From: CAWDAQ01 sp963800325
GTDB taxonomy: Bacteria; Actinomycetota; Actinomycetes; Actinomycetales; Dermatophilaceae
DNA length: 64,000 bases
Assembly (NCBI GenBank): GCA_963800325.1
Contig: CAWDAQ010000006.1
Location: forward strand, 186,001 to 250,000
Direction of reading: 5' to 3'
Below are positions 42,364 to 49,622 of this stretch, piece by piece. The translations under genes were made by a program, and so were the position numbers. Positions within the stretch are counted from its first letter, which is position 1. Every line of letters starts with the position of its first letter. Under the pieces are notes generated by a model. That model made no database searches. It saw only the letters and a program-made list of their open reading frames with translations, and was not told the DNA's origin.

Positions 42364-43419
42364 ATGAAGGCACTCGTCTACCACGGTCCGGGTTCGAAGG
42401 CGTGGGAGGAGGTCCCCGACCCCACCGTCGTCGCGCCCACCGACGCCGTCGTCCGGGTCGACACGACGACGATCTGCGGCACCGACCTGCACATCCTCAA
42501 GGGGGACGTGCCCGCCGTCACCGACGGCCGCATCCTCGGCCACGAGGGGGTCGGCACCGTCGTCGAGACCGGCTCCGCGGTCGCCACGCTCGCGGTGGGC
42601 GACCGGGTGATCATCTCCTGCGTCAGCGCGTGCGGCACCTGCTCGTACTGCCACCGGGGGCTCTACGCCCACTGCCTGGCCGAGGAGGGCGCGAGCGGGA
42701 TCGGGTGGATCTTCGGGCACCTCATCGACGGCACCCAGGCCGAGCTCGTGCGGGTCCCGTTCGCGGACAACTCGCTCTACAAGGTGCCCGAGGGGGTGAG
42801 CGACCGGGCGGCGGTCATGCTGTCCGACATCCTCCCGACCGGGTTCGAGATCGGCGTCCGCAACGGGCGGGTCGCCCCGGGGGACGTCGTCGCCGTCGTC
42901 GGGGCCGGGCCGGTGGGGCTCGCCGCGATGATGACGAGCAACCTGTACGGCGCCGCCCGGGTCATCGCGCTCGACCTCGACGGCAACCGTCGGGAGCAGG
43001 CGCTCGGCTTCGGGGCGACCGACGCGGTCGACGCCGGGGCCTCCGACTGGCGCGAGCAGGTGCTCGCCATGACCGACGGCCTCGGCGTGGACGTCGCCAT
43101 CGAGGCCGTCGGGGTGCCGGCGACGTTCCAGGCCTGCACCGAGCTCGTCCGGCCCGGAGGATCGGTCGCCAACGTCGGGGTGCACGGCTCGCCGGTGGAG
43201 CTCGCGCTGCAGGACCTGTGGATCAAGGACATCTCGATCACGACCGGGCTGGTGAGCACCTCGACGACCCCGATGCTGCTCAGCCTCGTCGCGCAGCACC
43301 GGCTGGCGGCCGAGCGGTTCGCCACCCACGACTTCACGTTCGACCAGGTCCTGGAGGCCTACGACACCTTCGGACGGGCAGCCGAGACCAAGGCGCTCAA
43401 GGTCGTCATCCAGCGCTGA
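42364..43419 (+). CDS. Zinc-dependent alcohol dehydrogenase
   Basis: A 351-residue medium-chain dehydrogenase. Catalytic-zinc ligands are in TTTICGTDLHI and GHEGVGTVVETG; the structural-zinc Cys cluster is SCVSACGTCSYCHRGLYAHC; the NAD(P) Rossmann motif is VVGAGPVGLAAMM. It resembles a group of secondary-alcohol or formaldehyde-type dehydrogenases in which substrate cannot be told from sequence. GGAAGGA lies upstream of the ATG. Confidence 0.93.
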   Translation: MKALVYHGPGSKAWEEVPDPTVVAPTDAVVRVDTTTICGTDLHILKGDVPAVTDGRILGHEGVGTVVETGSAVATLAVGDRVIISCVSACGTCSYCHRGLYAHCLAEEGASGIGWIFGHLIDGTQAELVRVPFADNSLYKVPEGVSDRAAVMLSDILPTGFEIGVRNGRVAPGDVVAVVGAGPVGLAAMMTSNLYGAARVIALDLDGNRREQALGFGATDAVDAGASDWREQVLAMTDGLGVDVAIEAVGVPATFQACTELVRPGGSVANVGVHGSPVELALQDLWIKDISITTGLVSTSTTPMLLSLVAQHRLAAERFATHDFTFDQVLEAYDTFGRAAETKALKVVIQR

Positions 43420-43456
43420 CCTGCCGGAACCGGCGTCGTCCCGGGCGCCGCCGTCG

Positions 43457-43500
43457 TACAGTCGGGGTCCGCCCTCCGGCCCTGGTGCCGGAGGGCGGAC
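43457..43500 (+). promoter_or_regulatory. -10 box followed by a 14-bp hairpin
   Basis: TACAGT (43457-43462) is followed after 4 nt by perfect 14-bp arms (43467-43480 and 43487-43500) with a 6-nt loop. It could be the promoter and 5'-terminal hairpin of the lipoprotein mRNA, or a terminator of the dehydrogenase gene with a chance -10 match. Confidence 0.5.
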
Positions 43501-43526
43501 GCGACACGACGAGGTGGGGGGACGCG

Positions 43527-44402
43527 ATGGGACACAGCCGGATGGGGGCGACGACGCTCGCCGTGGCGACGGCGACGGCGGCGCTCGGGCTGGGCGCGTG
43601 CTCGGGGAACGAGGCGGCCCCGGGGGCGTCCCCGTCCTCGAACGCCGTCTCGTCGTCCGCCCGGTCGTCGTCCTCGTCCTCGGGTGCGTCGACGTCGTCC
43701 TCGCCGTCGGGGTCGTCGTCGGGTTCGGTCCGGTCCGGGTCCTCGGTCGACGGGCAGGCGCTCGCCCAGCGGCTGACCACGGCCGTCCGGAAGGCCGGGA
43801 GCGGTCACCTCGTGCTCCGCAGCAACGGCTCGACCATCGGGCACGGCGCCTTCGACACCACCGGGGACGGTCGCGCCCGGATGGTCCTCGACGCCGGCCC
43901 CCGGACGATCACGACGATCCAGGTGGGACAGACCGTCTACGTCAAGGGGCTGCAGAGCGGGAAGCGGCCCTGGCTGCGGGTCGACCCGGGCGGCAACAAC
44001 CCGCTCTCGAAGATGCTCGGGTCGCTCGGGACCCGCGGGGACGACCCCGCGAACACCGCCAAGGTGCTCGCCGGCGCCGACGTCACCTCCGCGGGGACGG
44101 CCCGGGTCGACGGCGAGCGCGTCCACGTCTACCGGGCCACCGTCCCGGCCAAGGCCTACGCCGACGTGCTCGGTCCCAAGCTCGGCCAGGCGCTGGACCA
44201 GGCGCTCGACGGGCCCGTCCGGATCCGGTACGCCGTGGACGAGCAGGACCGGCCCCTCCGGGTCACCACCCGGATGACGGTGTCCGGCACGAAGCAGGTG
44301 TCGCAGGTCGACTACAGCGACTGGGGGACCTCGGTCGACGTGTCCGCGCCGCCGAAGAAGCAGGTCACGAGCGCGGACAGCCTGAGCCAGCAGGCCTCCT
44401 GA
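43527..44402 (+). CDS. LppX/LprG-like lipoprotein
   Basis: A 291-residue lipoprotein. The signal peptide ends in the lipobox LGAC at about residue 25; then comes a 50-residue Ser-rich linker. The rest is a beta-rich domain of the LppX/LprAFG type, with GHGAFDTTGDGRARMVLD, TIQVGQTVYVKGL and RIRYAVDEQDRPLRVTTRM. Mycobacterial relatives carry lipids or lipoglycans across the periplasm. GAGGTGGGGGG precedes ATG 43527. Confidence 0.8.
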   Translation: MGHSRMGATTLAVATATAALGLGACSGNEAAPGASPSSNAVSSSARSSSSSSGASTSSSPSGSSSGSVRSGSSVDGQALAQRLTTAVRKAGSGHLVLRSNGSTIGHGAFDTTGDGRARMVLDAGPRTITTIQVGQTVYVKGLQSGKRPWLRVDPGGNNPLSKMLGSLGTRGDDPANTAKVLAGADVTSAGTARVDGERVHVYRATVPAKAYADVLGPKLGQALDQALDGPVRIRYAVDEQDRPLRVTTRMTVSGTKQVSQVDYSDWGTSVDVSAPPKKQVTSADSLSQQAS

Positions 44403-44417
44403 CCCGAGCGCGGGTGC

Positions 44418-44852
44418 TCAGCGTTCGGTCAGGACCGCGACCGGGATGGGCCGCCCCGCCTTGGACTCGTAGCCGGCGAACGCCGGGGCCCGGGCCAGGA
44501 CGACCTCCCGCCAGAGTCGCTCGCGCTCCGCCTCCGGGGGGACCTCCACCGCAACCTCGACGCGTCGGCGGCCGAGCTCGACCACGGCACGGTCGGTGGC
44601 CCGGAGGTTGCGGAACCACTGCGGGTCCTGCTTCGCCCCGCCAGCGGTCCCCGAGACCACCCAGCGACCGTCGTCCTCGACGTAGCTGACCGGGGTGGTG
44701 TGCGGCGCCCCGGTCCGGCGGCCCGGCACGGTCAGCAGGAGCACCTTGGTGCGTCCGCGGGCCGTCCCGCCGACCCGGCCGCCCGTGGCCCGGTAGAGCC
44801 CGACCGCGACCCGGTTGCCGGCCCGCATCAGGGTCCGAGCGACACCGTTCAT
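44418..44852 (-). CDS. Ddn-like deazaflavin/nitroreductase family protein
   Basis: A 144-residue split-beta-barrel protein of the mycobacterial Ddn family (F420H2-dependent quinone/nitro reductases). Typical segments are RTKVLLLTVPGRRTGAPHTTPVSYVEDDGRWVV, DPQWFRNLRA and VVELGRRRVEV. F420 use is inferred from family. ATG 44852 gives the family length. It lies convergent to the lipoprotein gene, 15 nt apart. Confidence 0.88.
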   Translation of the reverse strand: MNGVARTLMRAGNRVAVGLYRATGGRVGGTARGRTKVLLLTVPGRRTGAPHTTPVSYVEDDGRWVVSGTAGGAKQDPQWFRNLRATDRAVVELGRRRVEVAVEVPPEAERERLWREVVLARAPAFAGYESKAGRPIPVAVLTER

Positions 44853-45015
44853 GACAGCCCCCGTCGTCGGTGGTACCTGAGCATCGCACCGCCCCGCGGA
44901 GACGGCAAGAAGCACACGAGCCGAGCGCGGTGACAGCGTCCCCGTGGGCGGACTACCGTCGATCGGTGGACCACTTCACCGGGAAGCGGCCCCACCGAGG
45001 ACGGAGGGCTGAGGA

Positions 45016-45639
45016 GTGTTCATCCAGATCATCCAGGGAAGCTGCAGCGACGAGGCGACGCTGCGCAGCGAGATCGAGCGCTGGCGCGAGGAGATGGCCC
45101 CGGGCGCCGCGGGGTGGCTCGGCGGGACCTACGGCATGACCGACGACGGGATGTTCGTCGGGGTCGTCAGGTTCGAGTCCCGCGAGGCCGCGGCCCGCAA
45201 CTCGACGCGTCCCGAGCAGGACGCGTGGTGGCAGCGCATGATGACGTGCTTCGACGGGGACGTCACCGTCCACGACTGCGACAACGCGACGATGTTCCTC
45301 GACGGCGGGTCCGACGACGCCCGGTTCGTCCAGGTCATCGAGGGTCGGGTGAGCGACCCCGACCGGTTCCGGACTCTCATGTCACAGCCGATGGACACCC
45401 TCCACGAGGCGCGTCCGGAGATCATCGGGGGCACGGTCGCCATCGACGACGAGGGGTGGTTCTGCGAGACCGTCGCGTTCCGGAGCGAGGACGAGGCGCG
45501 GGCGGGCGAGCAGAAGGAGATGCCGGCCGACATCGCGGAGCCGATGGCCGAGGAGATGCGGCTGATGCACGACGTCACCTACCTCGACCTGCACCACCCG
45601 TGGTTCGCCAGCTCCTCGGGGATGGCCCCGAGCACCTGA
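45016..45639 (+). CDS. Tandem-duplicated ferredoxin-like (ABM-type) domain protein
   Basis: A 207-residue protein built from two related halves: residues 1-92 start FIQIIQGSCSDEATLRSEI and residues 97-190 start FVQVIEGRVSDPDRFRTLM. Each has the alternating beta-alpha pattern of dimeric alpha-beta barrel (antibiotic-biosynthesis-monooxygenase-like) domains; GWLGGTYGMTDDGMFVGVVRF and IIGGTVAIDDEGWFCETVAF correspond. The fused repeat would mimic the usual homodimer. Enzymatic function is not evident. GTG start preceded by GGCTGAGGA. Confidence 0.75.
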   Translation: MFIQIIQGSCSDEATLRSEIERWREEMAPGAAGWLGGTYGMTDDGMFVGVVRFESREAAARNSTRPEQDAWWQRMMTCFDGDVTVHDCDNATMFLDGGSDDARFVQVIEGRVSDPDRFRTLMSQPMDTLHEARPEIIGGTVAIDDEGWFCETVAFRSEDEARAGEQKEMPADIAEPMAEEMRLMHDVTYLDLHHPWFASSSGMAPST

Positions 45640-45683
45640 GCGGTCCGGCCCCGGGCGGGCGCCACCCGGGGAACGGTCACCCC

Positions 45684-45807
45684 CTTGCGTCCGCAGGGTC
45701 AGCACCCCGGCGACCATCCCTGCGGACGCAACGCGGGGTGACTAGCTTGCGTCCGCAGGGTCAGCACCCCGGCGACCATCCCTGCGGACGCAACGCGGGG
45801 TGACTAG
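45684..45807. repeat. Two perfect 62-bp tandem copies of a palindromic element
   Basis: Copies 45684-45745 and 45746-45807 are identical. Each contains 14-bp inverted arms ttgcgtccgcaggg and ccctgcggacgcaa around a 19-nt centre, then cgcggggtgactag. A third copy begins (cttgcgtccg) and diverges at once. A single related copy in reverse orientation is at 56342-56386. Confidence 0.95.
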
Positions 45808-45938
45808 CTTGCGTCCGTCGGCGAGCCCGGGTGGTGGCCGCCCGCGCCGCTCGCCGCCCGCGCCCGGTAGTACAGCGTCCACAGCAACGTCTCCGGCCCC
45901 CCGGTGAGGTCGACCGGCACCCGCGCGCCCTCGGTCAC
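45804..45938 (-). pseudogene. Truncated class I SAM-dependent methyltransferase
   Basis: A 44-codon frame that starts with GTG overlapping the LtrA stop (GTGA) and encodes VPVDLTGGPETLLWTLYYRA, the characteristic N-terminal opening of leucine-carboxyl-methyltransferase-like class I enzymes of about 270 residues. It ends at a TAG that lies at the edge of the 62-bp repeats. No downstream remainder is visible, so the body of the gene appears lost. Confidence 0.7.
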
Positions 45939-47176
45939 CGGCCCGCCTCCGGCAACTCCGTCGGCGGCCCCGTCGCCGGCTCACCGAGCCGCGACGCGGC
46001 GACGACGTGCTGGACGACGGCCCCGGTGAGGACGAGCCCGACGAGCAGGACGGTCACGGGCAGCGGACCCCCGAGCGCGGCGACGCCGAGGACCCCGAGG
46101 CCGACGACGACCGCGCCGGTCATCCGGGAGGCCCGGCGGTCGGCGACGGCGTGCAGCCCGGCGAGGACGAGTGCGTAGAGGGCGATCGGCACCGCGAGCG
46201 CCAGGGCGACCGTGCGTGCCGCCGTGTGGGAGGTCCCGGCGACGACGTCGACCGCGGCCGCGAGGGCCGCGCCGACGGCGGCGACGGCGGCGAACACCAC
46301 GACGTGACCGTACCCGAACGCCCACGTCGACGCCGTCGGCTCGGCGAGCAGGGCGCCGTGGTCGCGCGTGAAGTACAGCCACCACAGCGAGAGCACGATG
46401 AGCAGCGCCCCGGCGGTGAGGACGAGGAGGGCGGTCGGGTCGCCGCCGGCCTCGCCGTGCCCGGCCTCGCCGCCACCGACCGCCTGCTGCATCGCGCGCA
46501 CCGTGGCGAGGACCACCTCGCCGAGCACGATGATGGTGAACAGCGCGAACCGTTCGGCGATGTGGCGGGGGTGGTAGCTCGTGTACCCGCCGCGCACCTC
46601 GGCGACCACCGGGACGGAGAGCTCGGCGAGCACCCCGAGGAGGAAGGTGACCAGCAGCCACCCCTCGCCGTGGACGAGGAGGCGGGCGACCCACCCGACC
46701 TGGACGATCGCGATCCCGGCGGCGTAGGTCAGCGCCGTCCGGCGGCGCTCGGGGTGCCCGCTCGCGGCGCGGAGCCAGAACGCGACCATGCCGAGCCGCA
46801 TGACGAGGTAGCCGAGCACGGCGAGCACGGACTGGCCGTCGGCGAACAGGTCGGGGACCCCGGCCGCGAGCAGCAGCGAGCCGGTCATGATGACGAAGGT
46901 GAGCAACCGGTAGACGACGTCGTCGCAGTCGTAGGCCGAGGCGAACCACGTGTAGTTCAGCCAGGCCCACCAGATCGCGAAGAAGACGAGCGTGAAGCCG
47001 AGCATGCCGTCGAGGTGGTCCGCGGACAGCGCGTGGTGGAGCTCGTCGGCGGCGCTGGCGACGGCGACGACGAACACGAGGTCGAAGAACAGCTCGAGCG
47101 GGGTCGCGACACGGCCGTGCTCCCTGGGGTCCCGCGCGGTCATGCGCCGACGGAGCGGGACGACGGTGACGCTCAT
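45935..47176 (-). CDS. Low-temperature-requirement protein A (LtrA family)
   Basis: A 413-residue membrane protein with about 11-12 segments. Family motifs are TPLELFFDLVFVVAVA, FFAIWWAWLNYTWFASAYD and RHIAERFALFTIIVLGEVVLAT. LtrA was named in Listeria for growth at low temperature; biochemical role unknown. ATG 47176 lies 6 nt from a CATACT -10 box. The stop overlaps the start of a truncated methyltransferase, implying the two once formed an operon. Confidence 0.92.
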   Translation of the reverse strand: MSVTVVPLRRRMTARDPREHGRVATPLELFFDLVFVVAVASAADELHHALSADHLDGMLGFTLVFFAIWWAWLNYTWFASAYDCDDVVYRLLTFVIMTGSLLLAAGVPDLFADGQSVLAVLGYLVMRLGMVAFWLRAASGHPERRRTALTYAAGIAIVQVGWVARLLVHGEGWLLVTFLLGVLAELSVPVVAEVRGGYTSYHPRHIAERFALFTIIVLGEVVLATVRAMQQAVGGGEAGHGEAGGDPTALLVLTAGALLIVLSLWWLYFTRDHGALLAEPTASTWAFGYGHVVVFAAVAAVGAALAAAVDVVAGTSHTAARTVALALAVPIALYALVLAGLHAVADRRASRMTGAVVVGLGVLGVAALGGPLPVTVLLVGLVLTGAVVQHVVAASRLGEPATGPPTELPEAGR

Positions 47177-47182
47177 TCCCGC

Positions 47183-47188
47183 AGTATG
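47183..47188 (-). promoter_or_regulatory. -10 element CATACT, leaderless geometry
   Basis: On the minus strand CATACT is followed by GCGGGA and ATG 47176 of the LtrA gene. Confidence 0.55.
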
Positions 47189-47263
47189 ACGTGGGACACG
47201 TCGCCGCCCCGATTCCCGGACAGGACTTGCCTAACCGGTACCAGCGGTATCACCATTCTGCTG

Positions 47264-47280
47264 GACCGTACTGAGCGGTC
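47264..47280 (+). promoter_or_regulatory. Operator candidate before acyl-CoA dehydrogenase
   Basis: gaccg-tactgag-cggtc inverted repeat 29 nt before the ATG of the dehydrogenase, in a less GC-rich patch that also holds ttgcct (47227) as a possible -35. The short arms suit a TetR-type repressor, but no such gene is adjacent. Confidence 0.35.
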
Positions 47281-47308
47281 GCTTACGTCCGGCGGCGGAA
47301 GGACCCCC

Positions 47309-49189
47309 ATGGGCCACTACAGGAGCAACGTCCGCGACCTCGAGTTCGCCCTCTTCGAGGTGCTCGGCCGGGGCCAGGTCCTCGGTCGCGGGGTCTACGA
47401 GGACGTCGACGAGGACACCGCCCGGGAGATGCTCCGGGAGGTCGCGCGGCTGGCCGAGAACGACCTCGCCGAGGGCTTCGCGGAGTCCGACCGCACCCCG
47501 CCGGTGTTCGACCCGGCAACGCACGAGGTCACCCTCCCGGAGTCGTTCAAGCGTGCGTACGCGGCCTACCTCGACTCGGGGTTCTGGAACGTCGACGTCC
47601 CGGCCGAGCTCGGGGGGACGGTCGTGCCGCCGTCGCTGAAGTGGGCGATGGCCGAGATGGTGCTCGGCGCGAACCCGGCCGTGCACCTGTACGCCGCGGC
47701 GTTCTCGTTCGCCAAGATCCTGCACCTGCTCGGCACGGACGAGCAGCGCCGCCTGGCCCGCCACCTCGTCGACAACCGCTGGGGGGCGACGATGGTGCTC
47801 ACCGAGCCGGACGCCGGCTCCGACGTCGGCGCCGGGCGCACCCGGGCCACGCCGAACGCCGACGGCACGTGGAGCATCACCGGCGTCAAGCGCTTCATCA
47901 CCTCGGCCGAGCACGACCTCGCCGACAACATCGTCCACTTCGTCCTCGCCCGGCCCGAGGGGGCCGGCCCGGGGACGAAGGGGCTGTCGCTGTTCGTCGT
48001 GCCCAAGCACCACGTCGACCTCGACACCGGTGAGCTGACCGGACGCAACGGCGTCGTCGTGACCAACGTCGAGCACAAGATGGGCATCAAGGTCTCCACG
48101 ACGTGCGAGGTGACCTTCGGCGACTCCGAACCGGCCGTCGGGACCCTGCTCGGCGACGTCCACGACGGGATCGCGCAGATGTTCCGGGTCATCGAGCACG
48201 CCCGGATGATGGTCGGGACGAAGGCGATCGCGACCCTGTCCACCGGGTACCTCGGCGCGCTCGAGTACGCGAGGAACCGGGTCCAGGGCGCCGACCTGAC
48301 CCGGACGGGCGACAAGTCCGCCCCCCGCGTGACGATCACCCACCACCCGGACGTGCGCCGCTCGCTCATGCTGCAGAAGTCCTACGCCGAGGGCCTGCGC
48401 GCGCTCGTGCTCTACACCGCGAGCCAGCAGGACGTCGTCGACGCCGCGCTGCTGCGCTCCGGTGGGGCCGCGCCCGAGCCCGGCAGCGCCGCCGACCTCG
48501 CCGGTCGCGTCAACGACCTGCTCCTGCCCCTGGTCAAGGGGCTCGGGTCCGAGCGGGCGTGGACGCTGCTCGGCACCGAGTCGCTGCAGACGTTCGGCGG
48601 GTCCGGGTTCCTCGAGGACTACCCGGTCGAGCAGTACGTCCGGGACGCGAAGATCGACACCCTCTACGAGGGCACGACGGCCATCCAGGCCCAGGACTTC
48701 TTCTTCCGCAAGGTCGTCCGGGACAAGGCCGTGGCCCTGACCCACCTCGCCGGTCAGATCCAGGAGTTCGCCAAGGACCTCGGGGCGCAGGGGGGTCGGT
48801 TCGACCGGGAGCGCGAGCTCCTCGGCGAGGGGCTGGAGAGCGTCCAGGGCATCCTCGACGCCATGGTCGGCGACCTCACCGCGGCCGACCCCCGCGCCGA
48901 GGGCGGCGACGTGCGCAACCTCTACAAGGTGGGGCTGAACGCGACCCGGCTGCTGCTCGCCGCCGGGGACCTCGTCGTCGGCTGGCTGCTGCTGCGCCAG
49001 GCCGAGGTCGCCCACGACCGGCTCACCGACGGCTCCTCGCTGCGACGCGGCGACGAGGACTTCTACACCGGCAAGGTCGCCGCGGCCTCGTTCTTCGCCC
49101 GGACCGTCCTGCCGCGGCTCGCGGCCGAGCGCGCCGTCGCCGAGGGGACCGACCTCACGCTCATGGACCTGCCCGAGTCCGCGTTCTGA
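47309..49189 (+). CDS. Long-form acyl-CoA dehydrogenase
   Basis: A 626-residue acyl-CoA dehydrogenase of the long FadE5-like type, with an extra C-terminal region beyond the usual 380 residues. Signatures: NVDVPAELGGTVVPPSL, MVLTEPDAGSDVGAGRTRA, the FAD/substrate loop KRFITSAEHDL, and LYEGTTAIQAQDFFFRK, which holds the catalytic-base region. GGAAGGA precedes the ATG. Electrons would pass to electron-transfer flavoprotein and then to an EtfD-like protein such as the one encoded at 25 kb. Confidence 0.93.
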   Translation: MGHYRSNVRDLEFALFEVLGRGQVLGRGVYEDVDEDTAREMLREVARLAENDLAEGFAESDRTPPVFDPATHEVTLPESFKRAYAAYLDSGFWNVDVPAELGGTVVPPSLKWAMAEMVLGANPAVHLYAAAFSFAKILHLLGTDEQRRLARHLVDNRWGATMVLTEPDAGSDVGAGRTRATPNADGTWSITGVKRFITSAEHDLADNIVHFVLARPEGAGPGTKGLSLFVVPKHHVDLDTGELTGRNGVVVTNVEHKMGIKVSTTCEVTFGDSEPAVGTLLGDVHDGIAQMFRVIEHARMMVGTKAIATLSTGYLGALEYARNRVQGADLTRTGDKSAPRVTITHHPDVRRSLMLQKSYAEGLRALVLYTASQQDVVDAALLRSGGAAPEPGSAADLAGRVNDLLLPLVKGLGSERAWTLLGTESLQTFGGSGFLEDYPVEQYVRDAKIDTLYEGTTAIQAQDFFFRKVVRDKAVALTHLAGQIQEFAKDLGAQGGRFDRERELLGEGLESVQGILDAMVGDLTAADPRAEGGDVRNLYKVGLNATRLLLAAGDLVVGWLLLRQAEVAHDRLTDGSSLRRGDEDFYTGKVAAASFFARTVLPRLAAERAVAEGTDLTLMDLPESAF

Positions 49190-49215
49190 CACCGGCCGGG
49201 CGCGGCAGGGGGCGG

Positions 49216-49494
49216 TCAGGGCCGGGGCGCGTCCTCGCCGGGGACCTCGTCGGGCTCGTCGGGGGACCGGGTGTCGCCGCCGGTGGCGGGCGCGGGAACG
49301 TCGTCGTCCTCGCGCTCGACCGCCTGGCGACGGAGGACCCGGGCGGCGAGCGCCCCGAGGAGGACGAGGACGCCGGCGCCGAGGACGAACCCACCGACGG
49401 TGTCGACCTCGGCCCCGACGAGGCTCCGGTCGAGGCTGGTGAACGTCGCGAGACCGCCGAGGAGCACGAGCATGACGCCCAGGGCGACACCCAT
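49216..49494 (-). CDS. DUF6458-type small membrane protein
   Basis: A 92-residue protein with two membrane helices separated by a short loop (MGVALGVMLVLLGGLATF and VGGFVLGAGVLVLLGALAA), then a charged Asp/Glu-rich tail. The layout fits the DUF6458 family of actinobacteria, function unknown. AAGGGGG lies 7 nt before ATG 49494, and TAGAGT at 49538-49543 on the minus strand could be its -10 box. Confidence 0.75.
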   Translation of the reverse strand: MGVALGVMLVLLGGLATFTSLDRSLVGAEVDTVGGFVLGAGVLVLLGALAARVLRRQAVEREDDDVPAPATGGDTRSPDEPDEVPGEDAPRP

Positions 49495-49622
49495 CCCGCT
49501 ACCCCCTTCGCGTGCGACGTCACCGGCTTTCTTCCCGACTCTAGCCCCAGAGCCGCTGACCTGCTGCGACGCACCCTCGCGGCGGGGCGGGCCGCACGCG
49601 TGCGGGAGTACCACGGCGGGGC

